Virus record (IMG/VR): IMGVR_UViG_3300032116_000652
Coordinates: 1 to 36,297 of that record
Direction: 5' to 3' (one strand)
DNA length: 36,297 nucleotides
From: a virus
Below the pieces are notes generated by a model. The model was not told where the DNA came from. It worked only from the letters and a program-made list of their open reading frames with translations, and did no database searches. The position numbers and the translations under genes are program-made. Of this stretch, positions 6,916-14,695 are shown piece by piece (the first letter of the stretch is position 1; the number at the start of each line of letters is the position of its first letter).

Positions 6916-7427
6916 GCTGCTGCTCCTTCGTTGTGGTGGTTAGTGATGAAATAGCGTGCGTCTCGTAACGTGTTGAACGTGTCGCCGGTGGAGATTAGTT
7001 CTACATCGCCATGCTCTTCGTCGAGTTCGTAGCGTGCGAGATTCCAGTAGGGACGACCTTCGCTGTCCTCCTGTACCGACACTACGAGCGTTCCGCACAC
7101 CGGATCGCCGGTCGTGGTTTCGTACCACCCGGCTCGAACCTTGTGTAGCCGAACCATACTCGGCGACCTACGGGCTCGACGAGCGGGTGGGACATACACG
7201 CGCACGTTCGATGTTAGGTAGTAGGCACGGTCGTAGGTGTTGACTCCCCCGTCGTGAGTGAGGGAGTAAGTCACCATGACCTTGTGTTGCAGATAAGGAG
7301 TCACAGCGACGACTTCGGCACCGAGCCAACACTTCCTGAAGTCGCTGCTGCGGTCGACTTTGATCATGCCGACAGTCAAATCCGCTGCTTGAATTGTTTG
7401 CACCTCGTCGAGGTTTACCGTCTTCAT
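6912..7427 (-). CDS. Hypothetical two-part beta protein
   Basis: 171 residues. The first half (QTIQAADLTVGMIKVD... VVAVTPYLQHKVMVTYSL) and the second half (GTLVVSVQEDSEGRPYWNLA...DARYFITNHHN) each look beta-rich, separated by a basic linker (PPARRARRSPSMVRLHKVRA). It shares an ATGA overlap with the zinc-motif gene. No recognised family. Confidence 0.65.
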   Translation of the reverse strand: MKTVNLDEVQTIQAADLTVGMIKVDRSSDFRKCWLGAEVVAVTPYLQHKVMVTYSLTHDGGVNTYDRAYYLTSNVRVYVPPARRARRSPSMVRLHKVRAGWYETTTGDPVCGTLVVSVQEDSEGRPYWNLARYELDEEHGDVELISTGDTFNTLRDARYFITNHHNEGAAA

Positions 7428-7654
7428 GAGTTTGCTTCTTTCCGGTAGCGACGCGCCTTGCGAATGATGAACTCAATCGCCGGCGAGTCAATCTTTGATC
7501 CGAGGTCGATGCCGGCCCAACTCTCTAGCCGGTCAATGAAGTCGAATCGGTTGATCGGCTCGTCGAGGTAATACCCCTCAACGATTCCGTATGCGTGTTC
7601 AAGGATTTCGTCGGTGACATCTTCCTTGGAGGTGACTTCGATCGGGGCGCTCAT
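7424..7654 (-). CDS. Small hypothetical acidic protein
   Basis: 76 residues from the ATG at 7654 (TGATG overlap with the upstream stop). It starts MSAPIEVTSKEDVTDEILEH and ends with a basic helix (EFIIRKARRYRKEANS). Charge is split, with an acidic front and basic tail. Unknown function. Confidence 0.6.
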   Translation of the reverse strand: MSAPIEVTSKEDVTDEILEHAYGIVEGYYLDEPINRFDFIDRLESWAGIDLGSKIDSPAIEFIIRKARRYRKEANS

Positions 7655-8061
7655 CACAGGGCCACCGTTGAGACGAGCGCCGTGCGGCGACCTCGAACAG
7701 TGCGGAACGTGATCGCCCATTCGGTTTCGTCGACCGGGGCCGGCGGAGCGAGTTTGTCTCGCAGTCCCTTCATCGATCGAATGTGCTGGGCTCCGGAGCG
7801 GCGACACTCGTCGGGACCATCTTCCATCTGATCGGTCCATCGGTTGATGATGTCGTCGATGTCGTCGAGTGCATCGGTCATCGATGAGATGTGGAGGTAG
7901 GTGGACTTGCCTTCGGTGGTGATCGTTCCCCAAACCGGGAGTCGATCCGGGTCGCCGTTGGTTTCGTTGATCTCGTTCTGATCTTCGTTTACTTCGAGCC
8001 GGTACTGGATTTCGTTGGCTTGGAGTTTCGTGATCTTGATTTTGATTTCGTTGGTGGTCAT
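7654..8061 (-). CDS. Hypothetical protein with coil and basic tail
   Basis: 135 residues from the ATG at 8061, which has AAGGGGAA upstream and starts with the ACC-ACC codons typical of this genome (MTTNEIKIKITKLQANEIQY). It continues with an acidic helical segment (MTDALDDIDDIINRWTDQME) and a C-terminal strand region (WAITFRTVRGRRTALV). A longer frame to 8157 exists but lacks a ribosome site. No family recognised. Confidence 0.6.
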   Translation of the reverse strand: MTTNEIKIKITKLQANEIQYRLEVNEDQNEINETNGDPDRLPVWGTITTEGKSTYLHISSMTDALDDIDDIINRWTDQMEDGPDECRRSGAQHIRSMKGLRDKLAPPAPVDETEWAITFRTVRGRRTALVSTVAL

Positions 8062-8090
8062 TTCATTCCCCTTGGTTGTGTTGGTTGATT

Positions 8091-8309
8091 TCACTTGCAG
8101 GATTCGCATCCGGTGCCGAGCATGTGGAGCGCTCGACCAGCGGACATGGTCACCCACGAACCCCGTGGCGTTTCGATGAAAGTCATTTCGATAAGATCGT
8201 CGATCAGTCGATCAACTTCGTTGTTGAGGTAGTTGCCGCCGTGTCCGTTTCGACCGCAGGCGACTTCGCCGTTGTCGTTGATGAAGAGCATCTGCTCGGT
8301 GGTGTTCAT
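8091..8309 (-). CDS. First gene of leader-element array 1, hypothetical
   Basis: 72 residues beginning MNTTEQMLFINDNGEVACGR and ending LGTGCESCK, a CxxC-type tail. It directly follows leader element copy 1, whose AAGGAG sits seven bases before the ATG. The middle (VDRLIDDLIEMTFIETPRGS) reads like a short winged helix or helical hairpin. It may be a small regulator, but this is only position-based. Confidence 0.65.
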   Translation of the reverse strand: MNTTEQMLFINDNGEVACGRNGHGGNYLNNEVDRLIDDLIEMTFIETPRGSWVTMSAGRALHMLGTGCESCK

Positions 8310-8412
8310 GTGACTCCTTAGGTAGCGCCGGGCTCGTCCCCGGTACCCACTACCTTAGCCGGTCGGCCTAGCCGGTGCCACAACCCAAGAACGCCGCCAC
8401 AGTAAAGGGATC
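8310..8412 (-). promoter_or_regulatory. Leader element copy 1
   Basis: Read on the minus strand: TACTG box with its T at 8404 (95 bases before the ATG), 24 bases after that box a CGGCTAGG, then after five bases CGGCTAAGG, then a hairpin (inner arms 8328-8332 and 8339-8343; outer GGTAG 8321-8325 with CTACC 8350-8354), then TAAGGAG and the start at 8309. The layout is shared with copies 2-4. TAAGGT within the second box fits an actinobacterial TAnnnT -10 hexamer, so the element may hold a promoter plus structured leader. The upper part overlaps the terminator 8388-8425. Confidence 0.8.
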
Positions 8413-8425
8413 GTGGCGGCGTTCT
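8388..8425 (-). terminator. 13-bp perfect hairpin after the Dps gene
   Basis: AGAACGCCGCCAC (8388-8400) and its exact complement (8413-8425) enclose a 12-base loop. It lies 53 bases past the stop of the Dps gene and closes the portal-protease-Dps operon. No strong U tract follows on the minus strand (TGGGTTGTGG), so it may be an intrinsic terminator of the U-poor actinobacterial kind. Confidence 0.75.
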
Positions 8426-8477
8426 ATGAGGGGGTTGGCAAGGTAGGTCCGGCGCTACGCCGGAGCGGGCTCGACGA

Positions 8478-9026
8478 CTAAGCGATCGACGCAGACAACT
8501 GCCAACGCCACTTGTCGTGCTGATCAATACGTTCGGCGATGAAGTTCTCAACGCCTTCCGACTCCACGTCGCCAGCGACTTCGTATGCCATCTTCAACGA
8601 CGCAAGAACAACATCGTTCGCAGCGAGCAAATCCGCAGCAAGATCAGCCGGCAACGGAGACGCAACCGGAACATCGACGATCGTGCGAAGCGCCATAAGT
8701 TCAGGCAAACGGAACGGAGCGACGCCGCCCGATTTCAGGATGTTCTCAGCGACCCCATCTACCGAGCCATAAACGTCCTCGTAGATAGCGCCGAACAGTT
8801 CGTGATACTGAGCGAAGTCGGCTCCACGGACATTCCAATGAAACCCCTGCGCACGCAAACTCATCGAGATCACATCGGCAAGCAATACGCGTAGAGCGGA
8901 GATAAGCATCTGCGGATCGACGGGCATTTCGTCCTCGACGTCCATCATCTCATGTTCCGCTTTTGATACCGACCCACGTTGCGCTACAACTTGCCGGCCT
9001 TCATTGCGATTCACCCAAACGGTCAT
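8478..9026 (-). CDS. dps: Dps-family ferritin (DNA-binding/iron-storage protein)
   Basis: 182 residues. The intersubunit ferroxidase ligands of Dps are all present with the correct spacing: His63 in GFHWNVRG, His75, Asp90 and Glu94 (VDGVAENI). About 40 extra residues precede the four-helix bundle and might bind DNA or the virion. Dps assembles into dodecamers, oxidises Fe(II) with hydrogen peroxide and can coat DNA. In the phage it could protect DNA during infection or be packaged. It overlaps the protease gene by four bases (ATGA) and is the last gene of the portal operon, so it is probably expressed late with virion proteins. Confidence 0.9.
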   Translation of the reverse strand: MTVWVNRNEGRQVVAQRGSVSKAEHEMMDVEDEMPVDPQMLISALRVLLADVISMSLRAQGFHWNVRGADFAQYHELFGAIYEDVYGSVDGVAENILKSGGVAPFRLPELMALRTIVDVPVASPLPADLAADLLAANDVVLASLKMAYEVAGDVESEGVENFIAERIDQHDKWRWQLSASIA

Positions 9027-11173
9027 AACACACCTTCCTCGGTTTCAAGATCAATCATTACTCGTTCGCCACGGCCACCTATCGAGTAGCCGCGAATCTT
9101 TCCTTGACGGACAAGGTCCCACGCCCAAGGTTCCCAAACAACACCCATGTAGACGGTGCCGGCAGGGAACTCATGATCGGTTACTTTGCCATCTGCATCA
9201 GACATAGGGACAACAACCGGCATCGGCCACGTCAGCGCTTCAACCCATTCGCCTGCAACTACGTCGAGGTTGTGTTGCAAACGGATCTGCCGGTCGGAGT
9301 TTCTAACGTAATCCCAAAGAGCCTGTTGGAGTTGCTCCGAGTCAGTCCACTCGCCATGAGCGTCATACGAATCGGGGACGTACCACGGGCCGAGCGTGTA
9401 TCGACGTTCCTCAGACTTCATGAACACGCCGGCAGTCTTATCTAACGGATCAATGACCGTTAGCGTCGAGACCTTATGGCCAACGCTTTGATCGGTTGCC
9501 ATCCAACCTTGAGAAGTGCGACGCCAAACGTTGATAAGGACCGCTGGGTCATCTTCGCTTCCGTTGACGGTAAACGTGGAATCGGGAATGTTTAGTTTGC
9601 CCTCGGTGACGATTCGGGTGATCTTTCCGCGTGCGGTTCCACCTGACGATCCCCACGAAACGAACGAGCCGACCCGCACGTCTTCGGCTTTGCTAATCAC
9701 CGGTGGTGTCGGCTGTCGTCGAGTACGTCGCGTACTTGACCCCATAGGCACATCAACGTGAACTTCCGAAACGGTCGGAGATTTCTCAACGCTGTCAAGA
9801 ATGCTGCGTGTCCATGAGATTGCCGGGTCGCCACCCCACGCTGCCCACGCAACACGACCGGCGGACGGGTAGTTATCTTCACCCGGCGACCACCCTTGAC
9901 CCTGCTTATCTACAGCATGGCGAGCGAGGTAGGACGACATGCGTTGGATAATGTCAAGCGATACGGCTCGACCAGCGGCTAGGTCGGATGCGCGTCGACG
10001 GCCAACCGGTGTGAAGTTGTCGCCGGCGTAGCCTTCTTCGATCCAGCGGACTGCGCGTTGCGCTTCTTCCTGCACGCCCTTTGGTGGCGTGTACATCTCC
10101 GCTTTCTTGAACCGTTCTATCTCCGCTAAGCGTTGTTCGGCTTCGGGGAGTGTTGCATAACACCCAAAGGAACGGGAGCCATCAGCGGAAGTGACGCAAT
10201 AACCCTCGTCGGTTTCAACGATATCTTTCATGAAAGACATCTCAACGTCGAGTTCTTCGTCGGGGAGTTCAGGGCCGAGTAGCCGGGTGCGCTCGGGGAT
10301 TACCCACAAACGACAGATGCCTTCCGGCATGATCGCACCTTCGACCCAGTAGCAGCCTGCGGTTTCAGGGCAATACGCAACACAGTTAGCACATGCGAGA
10401 TTGTCGTCAGCGAATGGTGACGGCTCCATGTAGTGCGCTTCGTCGGCGGTGAAGTAGCCGGCAGTCTCGACGATCTCGTCGATAGAGGCAGCGAGCATCG
10501 CTGAGCGAACGGTTAGGTCGCCGATGTCGGCTCCGTGATCGTGTTCGTGTTCATAGTCGTAGGCATGCATTTCGTGAGCCATCTTGCCTACGACCCCATT
10601 GCAAATCGTGCCTTCTTCGGGCGCCGGTCCACCACAGATGCGGCAGCGCAACACGCCTTTACGCGTAGTCCAAACGGCACGCTCGAACGCGTGCGGCGCA
10701 CGGGCGGCGATGCGTTTGCGGTTTCGGGCGATGGCTGCGTTTTCCTGCTCGAAGGAAAGACCTTTGCCGAATACGGAACGGAAGCGACCTAACAACCCAA
10801 CACGCTGCTGCGGATACGATTGTGTGTCGTCGTATTCCTCGTCATCAGCGTCGGCGTATTCATCGTCGCCGTTCCAGTCGGGTTCAGGAAACTGCACCTC
10901 CGTGTGTTCGGCGGGTGCGGGTGGTTCGTCATTTACTTCGGGTGCGGTGGTAGGCACCCACCCCTCATCGTCGTCTGATGGCATTAGCACGACCGAGTAG
11001 CCGTCATCGGTAAGGACCGATGCGATATCTACTGTTCGAGCGCCAAGCGAAACGATGGCGTCAACCTTTGAAGCGAGGTCTGAAGGCAGGTTCGTTGCCG
11101 ACGTAAGCGAGGTCAAAGGCACGTTACGAACGATGTCAATGACCTGTGGGGTTTGTTTGCTTTGTTCTTCCAC
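9023..11173 (-). CDS. Multidomain prohead protease (XkdF-type C-terminus) with Cys-rich and Tudor-like domains
   Basis: 716 residues, unusually large. Regions in order: N-terminal part with acidic low-complexity linker (about 68-118); zinc-ribbon-like CRIC...C (Cys177, 180, 191); a high-potential iron-sulfur-like cluster CANCVAYCPETAGC...GICRLW (Cys261, 264, 268, 274, 287); a module found in other phage head proteins (SSYLARHAVDKQGQGW... about 412-458); a Tudor/DUF2945-like barrel (VRVGSFVSWGSSGGTARGKI, about 499-570); and an XkdF serine-protease-like domain (about 590-712) with RLQHN (His634) and GYSIGG (Ser697). The C-terminal domain would mature the prohead. The GTG start has GGAGG upstream. 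Its neighbours are MuF and portal upstream and Dps downstream. Confidence 0.8.
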   Translation of the reverse strand: MEEQSKQTPQVIDIVRNVPLTSLTSATNLPSDLASKVDAIVSLGARTVDIASVLTDDGYSVVLMPSDDDEGWVPTTAPEVNDEPPAPAEHTEVQFPEPDWNGDDEYADADDEEYDDTQSYPQQRVGLLGRFRSVFGKGLSFEQENAAIARNRKRIAARAPHAFERAVWTTRKGVLRCRICGGPAPEEGTICNGVVGKMAHEMHAYDYEHEHDHGADIGDLTVRSAMLAASIDEIVETAGYFTADEAHYMEPSPFADDNLACANCVAYCPETAGCYWVEGAIMPEGICRLWVIPERTRLLGPELPDEELDVEMSFMKDIVETDEGYCVTSADGSRSFGCYATLPEAEQRLAEIERFKKAEMYTPPKGVQEEAQRAVRWIEEGYAGDNFTPVGRRRASDLAAGRAVSLDIIQRMSSYLARHAVDKQGQGWSPGEDNYPSAGRVAWAAWGGDPAISWTRSILDSVEKSPTVSEVHVDVPMGSSTRRTRRQPTPPVISKAEDVRVGSFVSWGSSGGTARGKITRIVTEGKLNIPDSTFTVNGSEDDPAVLINVWRRTSQGWMATDQSVGHKVSTLTVIDPLDKTAGVFMKSEERRYTLGPWYVPDSYDAHGEWTDSEQLQQALWDYVRNSDRQIRLQHNLDVVAGEWVEALTWPMPVVVPMSDADGKVTDHEFPAGTVYMGVVWEPWAWDLVRQGKIRGYSIGGRGERVMIDLETEEGVL

Positions 11174-11258
11174 TAGAGCCTCCGGCGAGTAATGCTACTT
11201 CATCGAATGTGGTTGAGCATTTGGCTGCAACGGCTAATGCGCACCGGTGAACGTAATG

Positions 11259-12164
11259 CTATTCGCCGGGGATAAGAACAGCGGTGCATCGGCACGACGG
11301 GTGATCCGGCGGCATAGATTCGCCGTTAGAGAAGTCATCGTCGAGGGGTACCATTTCCCCGTCGAGGGATTCGCAGTCAGGACAAGCATCTCCTTCAGCA
11401 ATCCATTCCTTCTCGGAAGTGGCTCGGTTGATTAGCCCGGAGTCAGCGGCCTGCTCCCACGAAATCGCTCGACCCTGATTAGCGGCGGTCATTACTTCAG
11501 TCCTAGCGATCATTTCGCCACGCGATCGAAGCAGTCGATCCCGATACTTTCCAGCCACCCTGTTTGCTGCATCCATAGCGTCAGACGGGCTGTATCCCTG
11601 CGTAAGAAAGTCATTGAAGTTTCGGTCGTAGGTTTTCGTAACAGCCTGCGCCCAACGATCATGCAACCCAACGGTCTGTGAAAGTTGTCGAGCGATCTCG
11701 CGTGGATCAATCTGATTTACGAAAGAGTTCGTGATGAGGCTACGGATTTCACTTCGTATGCTGTCGCTAACTTGTACAACTAACTCGCCGGAGCGAGCCG
11801 CCGCCCAAGATGCTGCGCGTGGATCGGTGACGTTGAACGTGTACTTGCCTACAGCGGCAGCAAGGTTCTTAGCCTCGGCTTTGCCGGTTTGCGTTATCTG
11901 CTGCAACAGTACGCTGCGAGTGTCAGACATACGGAACCCGAACGCACCCCAATCGAATGCTTGTACAGCGTTCGAGACTGAACCCGAACTAAGCGCACGG
12001 GAAAGCGCCGGCGTTTCAATGCCTGCCGTTAGATCGCCGACAGCCTTAGCGAACGTGTCTGCGATCTTACGCTCAGCAGCCGTCAATCGGTTTGTGCCGA
12101 TCGGACGCGCAGGGATAACCCTGCCACCCGCTTTTCGTATGAAACGGACTGACGAGGCAGCCAC
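11259..12164 (-). CDS. MuF-like head morphogenesis protein
   Basis: 301 residues. The C-terminal third has the diagnostic MuF features: RGEMIARTEVMTAANQGRAI (about 218-237), then GDACPDCESLDGEMV and PPDHPSCRCTAVLIPGE, with paired Cys residues that probably hold a metal. The N-terminal part is helical (about 25-215). MuF proteins are minor head proteins at the portal and can be injected with DNA. It lies directly after the portal gene, the canonical place. No toxin domain is fused to its C-terminus. Confidence 0.9.
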   Translation of the reverse strand: MAASSVRFIRKAGGRVIPARPIGTNRLTAAERKIADTFAKAVGDLTAGIETPALSRALSSGSVSNAVQAFDWGAFGFRMSDTRSVLLQQITQTGKAEAKNLAAAVGKYTFNVTDPRAASWAAARSGELVVQVSDSIRSEIRSLITNSFVNQIDPREIARQLSQTVGLHDRWAQAVTKTYDRNFNDFLTQGYSPSDAMDAANRVAGKYRDRLLRSRGEMIARTEVMTAANQGRAISWEQAADSGLINRATSEKEWIAEGDACPDCESLDGEMVPLDDDFSNGESMPPDHPSCRCTAVLIPGE

Positions 12165-12166
12165 GG

Positions 12167-13495
12167 CTATTCGCCTGAGTCTCCGAGGCCGGGGACCAAC
12201 GTGGACAGAGGCGCTGATTGATCCGCCGGCGGTAGACCGGCAAGATCACGCACCCAACTTTCAAGTGTTTCGTCGGGAACGATTGCTCCGGCTTGCGAAA
12301 GTTTGAGTACGAACTCGGCGATGCCGGCAAGATCAGTTGCACCGATGTCGGCGTAAGTGAGTTTCGGGCAACGAGCGGTATCCATACCGTTGAGTTTCAG
12401 TAGTCGAGGAATAGCGTGATCGTTGAACACGTCGGTAATCCCGCTAGCCCAAGCATCGATAGCCTGCGTAAACAGGTCAATCTTTGATGTGCCGAGCGCA
12501 AACGAACCAACATTGCTGTGGCCGAGCAGAATGAAGTCGGCAAGGACTGTCATCGCAATTCGTTGATCGTATCGAGCGATGATCTTGTCGGTATCAAACT
12601 GGCGTTGACCGCCGGACGAAAGCAGTTCTAAGCGGAAGAGTTCACGTCCGGCTTCGTCGTAGGCGAGCGGAAAGACAACGCCTTCCTGTTCGTTGCGTTT
12701 GATCCCTTGAACGATGTCGGTGATTGCTGATAGCGCTGAGCGTTGCGCTTCGGTTGCGTTACTTGCAAGCAATGACGGTGGCACATAGGCGATAGGTAGA
12801 CCGGCGAGATCGCGTTCCATTCCTACCGCTTCGAACTCTTCGATGCGGCGTTTGTAATACCACGGGCGGAACGCGTTGCGGAGAATCGAACGGCCTTCAG
12901 GGTTTGCCTTCGCTACGGTCGTGCGAAAGAGCAGCGCCTTCTCCATGGGAATGGTGGCGTGAACTCCGGTCGATGGGTCCCATTGAACCATCGCTTCGAG
13001 GGCACCGTCTTTGCCGAATATCCATTGCCAGCGACTCTCTTGCGCTCGATAAGCGATTTTACGCCAACCGATTCGACCGTCGTTGTAACGAGACTTCTTA
13101 GTCGGGTCCGTTTGATCCGGTCCAAGTCGTCGCTTGTAAACAAGTTCGTGGAACGAGAATCCGAATGGAAGCATCGTCAAGATTCCTTGAAGCAACGCTC
13201 CCCAAGATTCGTTTAGATCATGGCGGCATGACTCGACGAATTGCGCTACGTCTTCATCTGCCGGCGTGGAGTTGCCGTCTTGATCGGTGTAAGGATCGAC
13301 ACGCCATTCTACGTGTAACAGCAGTTTCTCAATAGCGAATAGCAACGCACCCACAATCGGGTCGTTGTCGCTCATCTCTCGCCAAGCATTGACTGCGTTG
13401 GTTCCTCGAAGGGCGGAGAGTTGATCGTCGATGATGAAACCACCGACGCGGCGTAGGCCGGTAGTTCCAAGTTCTGTCATGTTTTCGTCGGCCAC
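12167..13495 (-). CDS. Portal protein (DUF935/Mu gp29-like)
   Basis: 442 residues forming the dodecameric DNA entry/exit ring. Typical features are the early NDPIVGALLFAIEKLLLHVE helix, the FGFSFHELVYKRR segment, the YRAQESRWQWIFGKDG strand, and the core AGLPIAYVPPSLL...YDQRIAMTVLADFILLGH with GSFALGTSKIDLF, characteristic of DUF935-like portals. The size is normal. The GTG start overlaps the last base of the WhiB stop, and the MuF gene follows after two bases. Expression is therefore linked to WhiB and the acidic protein upstream. Confidence 0.9.
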   Translation of the reverse strand: MADENMTELGTTGLRRVGGFIIDDQLSALRGTNAVNAWREMSDNDPIVGALLFAIEKLLLHVEWRVDPYTDQDGNSTPADEDVAQFVESCRHDLNESWGALLQGILTMLPFGFSFHELVYKRRLGPDQTDPTKKSRYNDGRIGWRKIAYRAQESRWQWIFGKDGALEAMVQWDPSTGVHATIPMEKALLFRTTVAKANPEGRSILRNAFRPWYYKRRIEEFEAVGMERDLAGLPIAYVPPSLLASNATEAQRSALSAITDIVQGIKRNEQEGVVFPLAYDEAGRELFRLELLSSGGQRQFDTDKIIARYDQRIAMTVLADFILLGHSNVGSFALGTSKIDLFTQAIDAWASGITDVFNDHAIPRLLKLNGMDTARCPKLTYADIGATDLAGIAEFVLKLSQAGAIVPDETLESWVRDLAGLPPADQSAPLSTLVPGLGDSGE

Positions 13496-13782
13496 TAGCG
13501 AAGTCTCCTGCTATTGATGGCGGTAGATGCTTGTCTAATGCTAGTGCCGTCTTCGATCGCTGACATGATCTGTGTGCGCTCGTCGCGTGGATGCCCACCC
13601 CACACGCCGAACGGCTCGTCGAGGTGATCTGTTAGGCAGCGGATTCGTACCGGACATTCCTTGCAAATGCCCCTCGCTTTGTTGACCGTATCCCGTCCGA
13701 AGAACACGCTCAATGGGATGCGTTCTTTGCGGCACGTTGCCCCAACCCACCAGCCGGGTGCGGCCACGAAGGGCAACCTCAT
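13495..13782 (-). CDS. whiB: WhiB-family Fe-S transcription factor
   Basis: 95 residues. Four Cys in WhiB spacing (Cys17, and CKECPVRIRC giving Cys40, 43, 49) should ligate a 4Fe-4S cluster, and EPFGVWGGHPRDER is the family's G[V/I]WGG turn. WhiB proteins bind the sigma-A subunit and modulate host transcription; phage versions, such as that of mycobacteriophage TM4, interfere with host WhiB2. The family is limited to Actinobacteria and their phages, the best host clue in the window. It is sandwiched between an acidic protein and the portal with one- and four-base overlaps, so it may control or be co-expressed with the late genes. Confidence 0.93.
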   Translation of the reverse strand: MRLPFVAAPGWWVGATCRKERIPLSVFFGRDTVNKARGICKECPVRIRCLTDHLDEPFGVWGGHPRDERTQIMSAIEDGTSIRQASTAINSRRLR

Positions 13783-13985
13783 TCGGCGAGTTCACCCTCG
13801 GCCATTGCCAACGCAATGATGCGCAGCGCTTCTCGTTCTGTGAAGCCACCGTCGAGTAACGCTAGATAGATTTCGTGCAACGCGACGCAAGCCTCAACTA
13901 GAGGCGGTAGGTCTCCGTCTTCGGTTTCATCTTCGTACTCGTCGTAGTCGTCGTCGAGTTCGTCGTCGTAGTCGTCTTCGGCCAT
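13779..13985 (-). CDS. Highly acidic small protein upstream of WhiB
   Basis: 68 residues. The first 27 are almost only Asp/Glu/Tyr (MAEDDYDDELDDDYDEYEDE), followed by an amphipathic part (LPPLVEACVALHEIYLALLD) and a short helix (FTEREALRIIALAMAEGELA). The acidic front resembles DNA mimics. There is no Shine-Dalgarno site, but TACAAT stands eight bases before the ATG, which would put the transcription start at the ATG (leaderless mRNA). It overlaps WhiB by ATGA. Confidence 0.65.
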   Translation of the reverse strand: MAEDDYDDELDDDYDEYEDETEDGDLPPLVEACVALHEIYLALLDGGFTEREALRIIALAMAEGELAE

Positions 13986-13993
13986 AACGAACG

Positions 13994-13999
13994 ATTGTA
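13994..13999 (-). promoter_or_regulatory. Possible -10 box for a leaderless late/WhiB operon transcript
   Basis: TACAAT on the minus strand (13999-13994) is separated from the ATG at 13985 by eight bases, the spacing expected if transcription starts at the ATG. No good -35 hexamer is found 16-18 bases upstream. The absence of a ribosome site supports a leaderless start. Confidence 0.45.
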
Positions 14000-14038
14000 G
14001 CGGCGAGCGTTGACGGGGATTAGGGATGGGTGACGACC

Positions 14039-14112
14039 GGGGAACCTTAGCGACATGAAAAACGCTTTGACTCGTTGCGCTGATGACAGAAGCACTAACG
14101 AGCAGGTTCCCC
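14039..14112 (-). repeat. Distant inverted repeat upstream of the WhiB operon
   Basis: GGGGAACCT (14039-14047) and its complement AGGTTCCCC (14104-14112) are separated by 56 bases in the 168-base gap 13986-14153. The gap otherwise shows no gene. It contains CCTTC/GAAGG and GCTAAGGT, similar to the leader box. It may be an operator or a large cruciform; chance is possible. Confidence 0.4.
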
Positions 14113-14153
14113 TTCACCCGAAGGATCACGGGCTAGGTCGTCGAGACTCAATG

Positions 14154-14435
14154 TTATGAACGGCGAGCGGCGATGATTACGTTGGCTAGAACTTTCGTTC
14201 GGTCCATCTTCAAGGCGGTGGCGGTAGCGGAGACGAGGCGGTTGCGCCGGCGGTAAAGCGCCGGAACCTTGGCGAGATCGCCGGCCTTCATAGCGGCCTG
14301 CAAGGCCCTGTGCGCTTCTACTAGCGGTCCTAGCCGCCTACCTAGCCGGATACGGGCCTGCGGCCCCTGAGCGTAGCCATAGGGCTCGACGAGCGGGGTG
14401 GGTAGGGGAAGGCGGTGGTGTCGGGTTGTAGGCAT
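14154..14435 (-). CDS. Small basic helical protein
   Basis: 93 residues from an ATG with GGCGGA upstream. The C-terminal 60 residues look like a real helical domain (EAHRALQAAMKAGDLAKVPA, YRRRNRLVSATATALKM, DRTKVLANVIIAARRS); the N-terminal part is Pro/Arg-rich and coded by GC-rich sequence that includes a tandem CGGCTAGG pair like that of the leader elements (about 14333-14352). Unknown function; basic charge suggests nucleic-acid contact. Confidence 0.6.
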   Translation of the reverse strand: MPTTRHHRLPLPTPLVEPYGYAQGPQARIRLGRRLGPLVEAHRALQAAMKAGDLAKVPALYRRRNRLVSATATALKMDRTKVLANVIIAARRS

Positions 14436-14444
14436 CTGATCCGC

Positions 14445-14660
14445 CTACAGGCCGTACCGGGACAGTTCCACGGCCTCGTCCCGTGCGGCGATCCAAGACT
14501 GAAGGTACTCGGTCCACTCGTTCGAGTCGGTGTCGGGTTCACGACCTTCGTCCTCAACGAAACAGTCGTAGGCGAGTTCTACATCCGCCTCGCTGTATTC
14601 GTCCGGGTCGGGCTCGTACCAAGAGTCCGGTCGTCCGACGATGTGTCCGTATGCGCTCAT
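14445..14660 (-). CDS. Small acidic hypothetical protein
   Basis: 71 residues from the ATG at 14660, which has GAAAGGAA upstream; a longer frame to 14741 lacks one. Acidic and Trp/Tyr-rich (SWYEPDPDEYSEADVELAYD, EWTEYLQSWIAARDEA). Probably a small soluble helical protein. No family recognised. Confidence 0.6.
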   Translation of the reverse strand: MSAYGHIVGRPDSWYEPDPDEYSEADVELAYDCFVEDEGREPDTDSNEWTEYLQSWIAARDEAVELSRYGL

Positions 14661-14695
14661 GTGTTTCCTTTCGGTGGTTGGTTGTAGAGGTTGAG

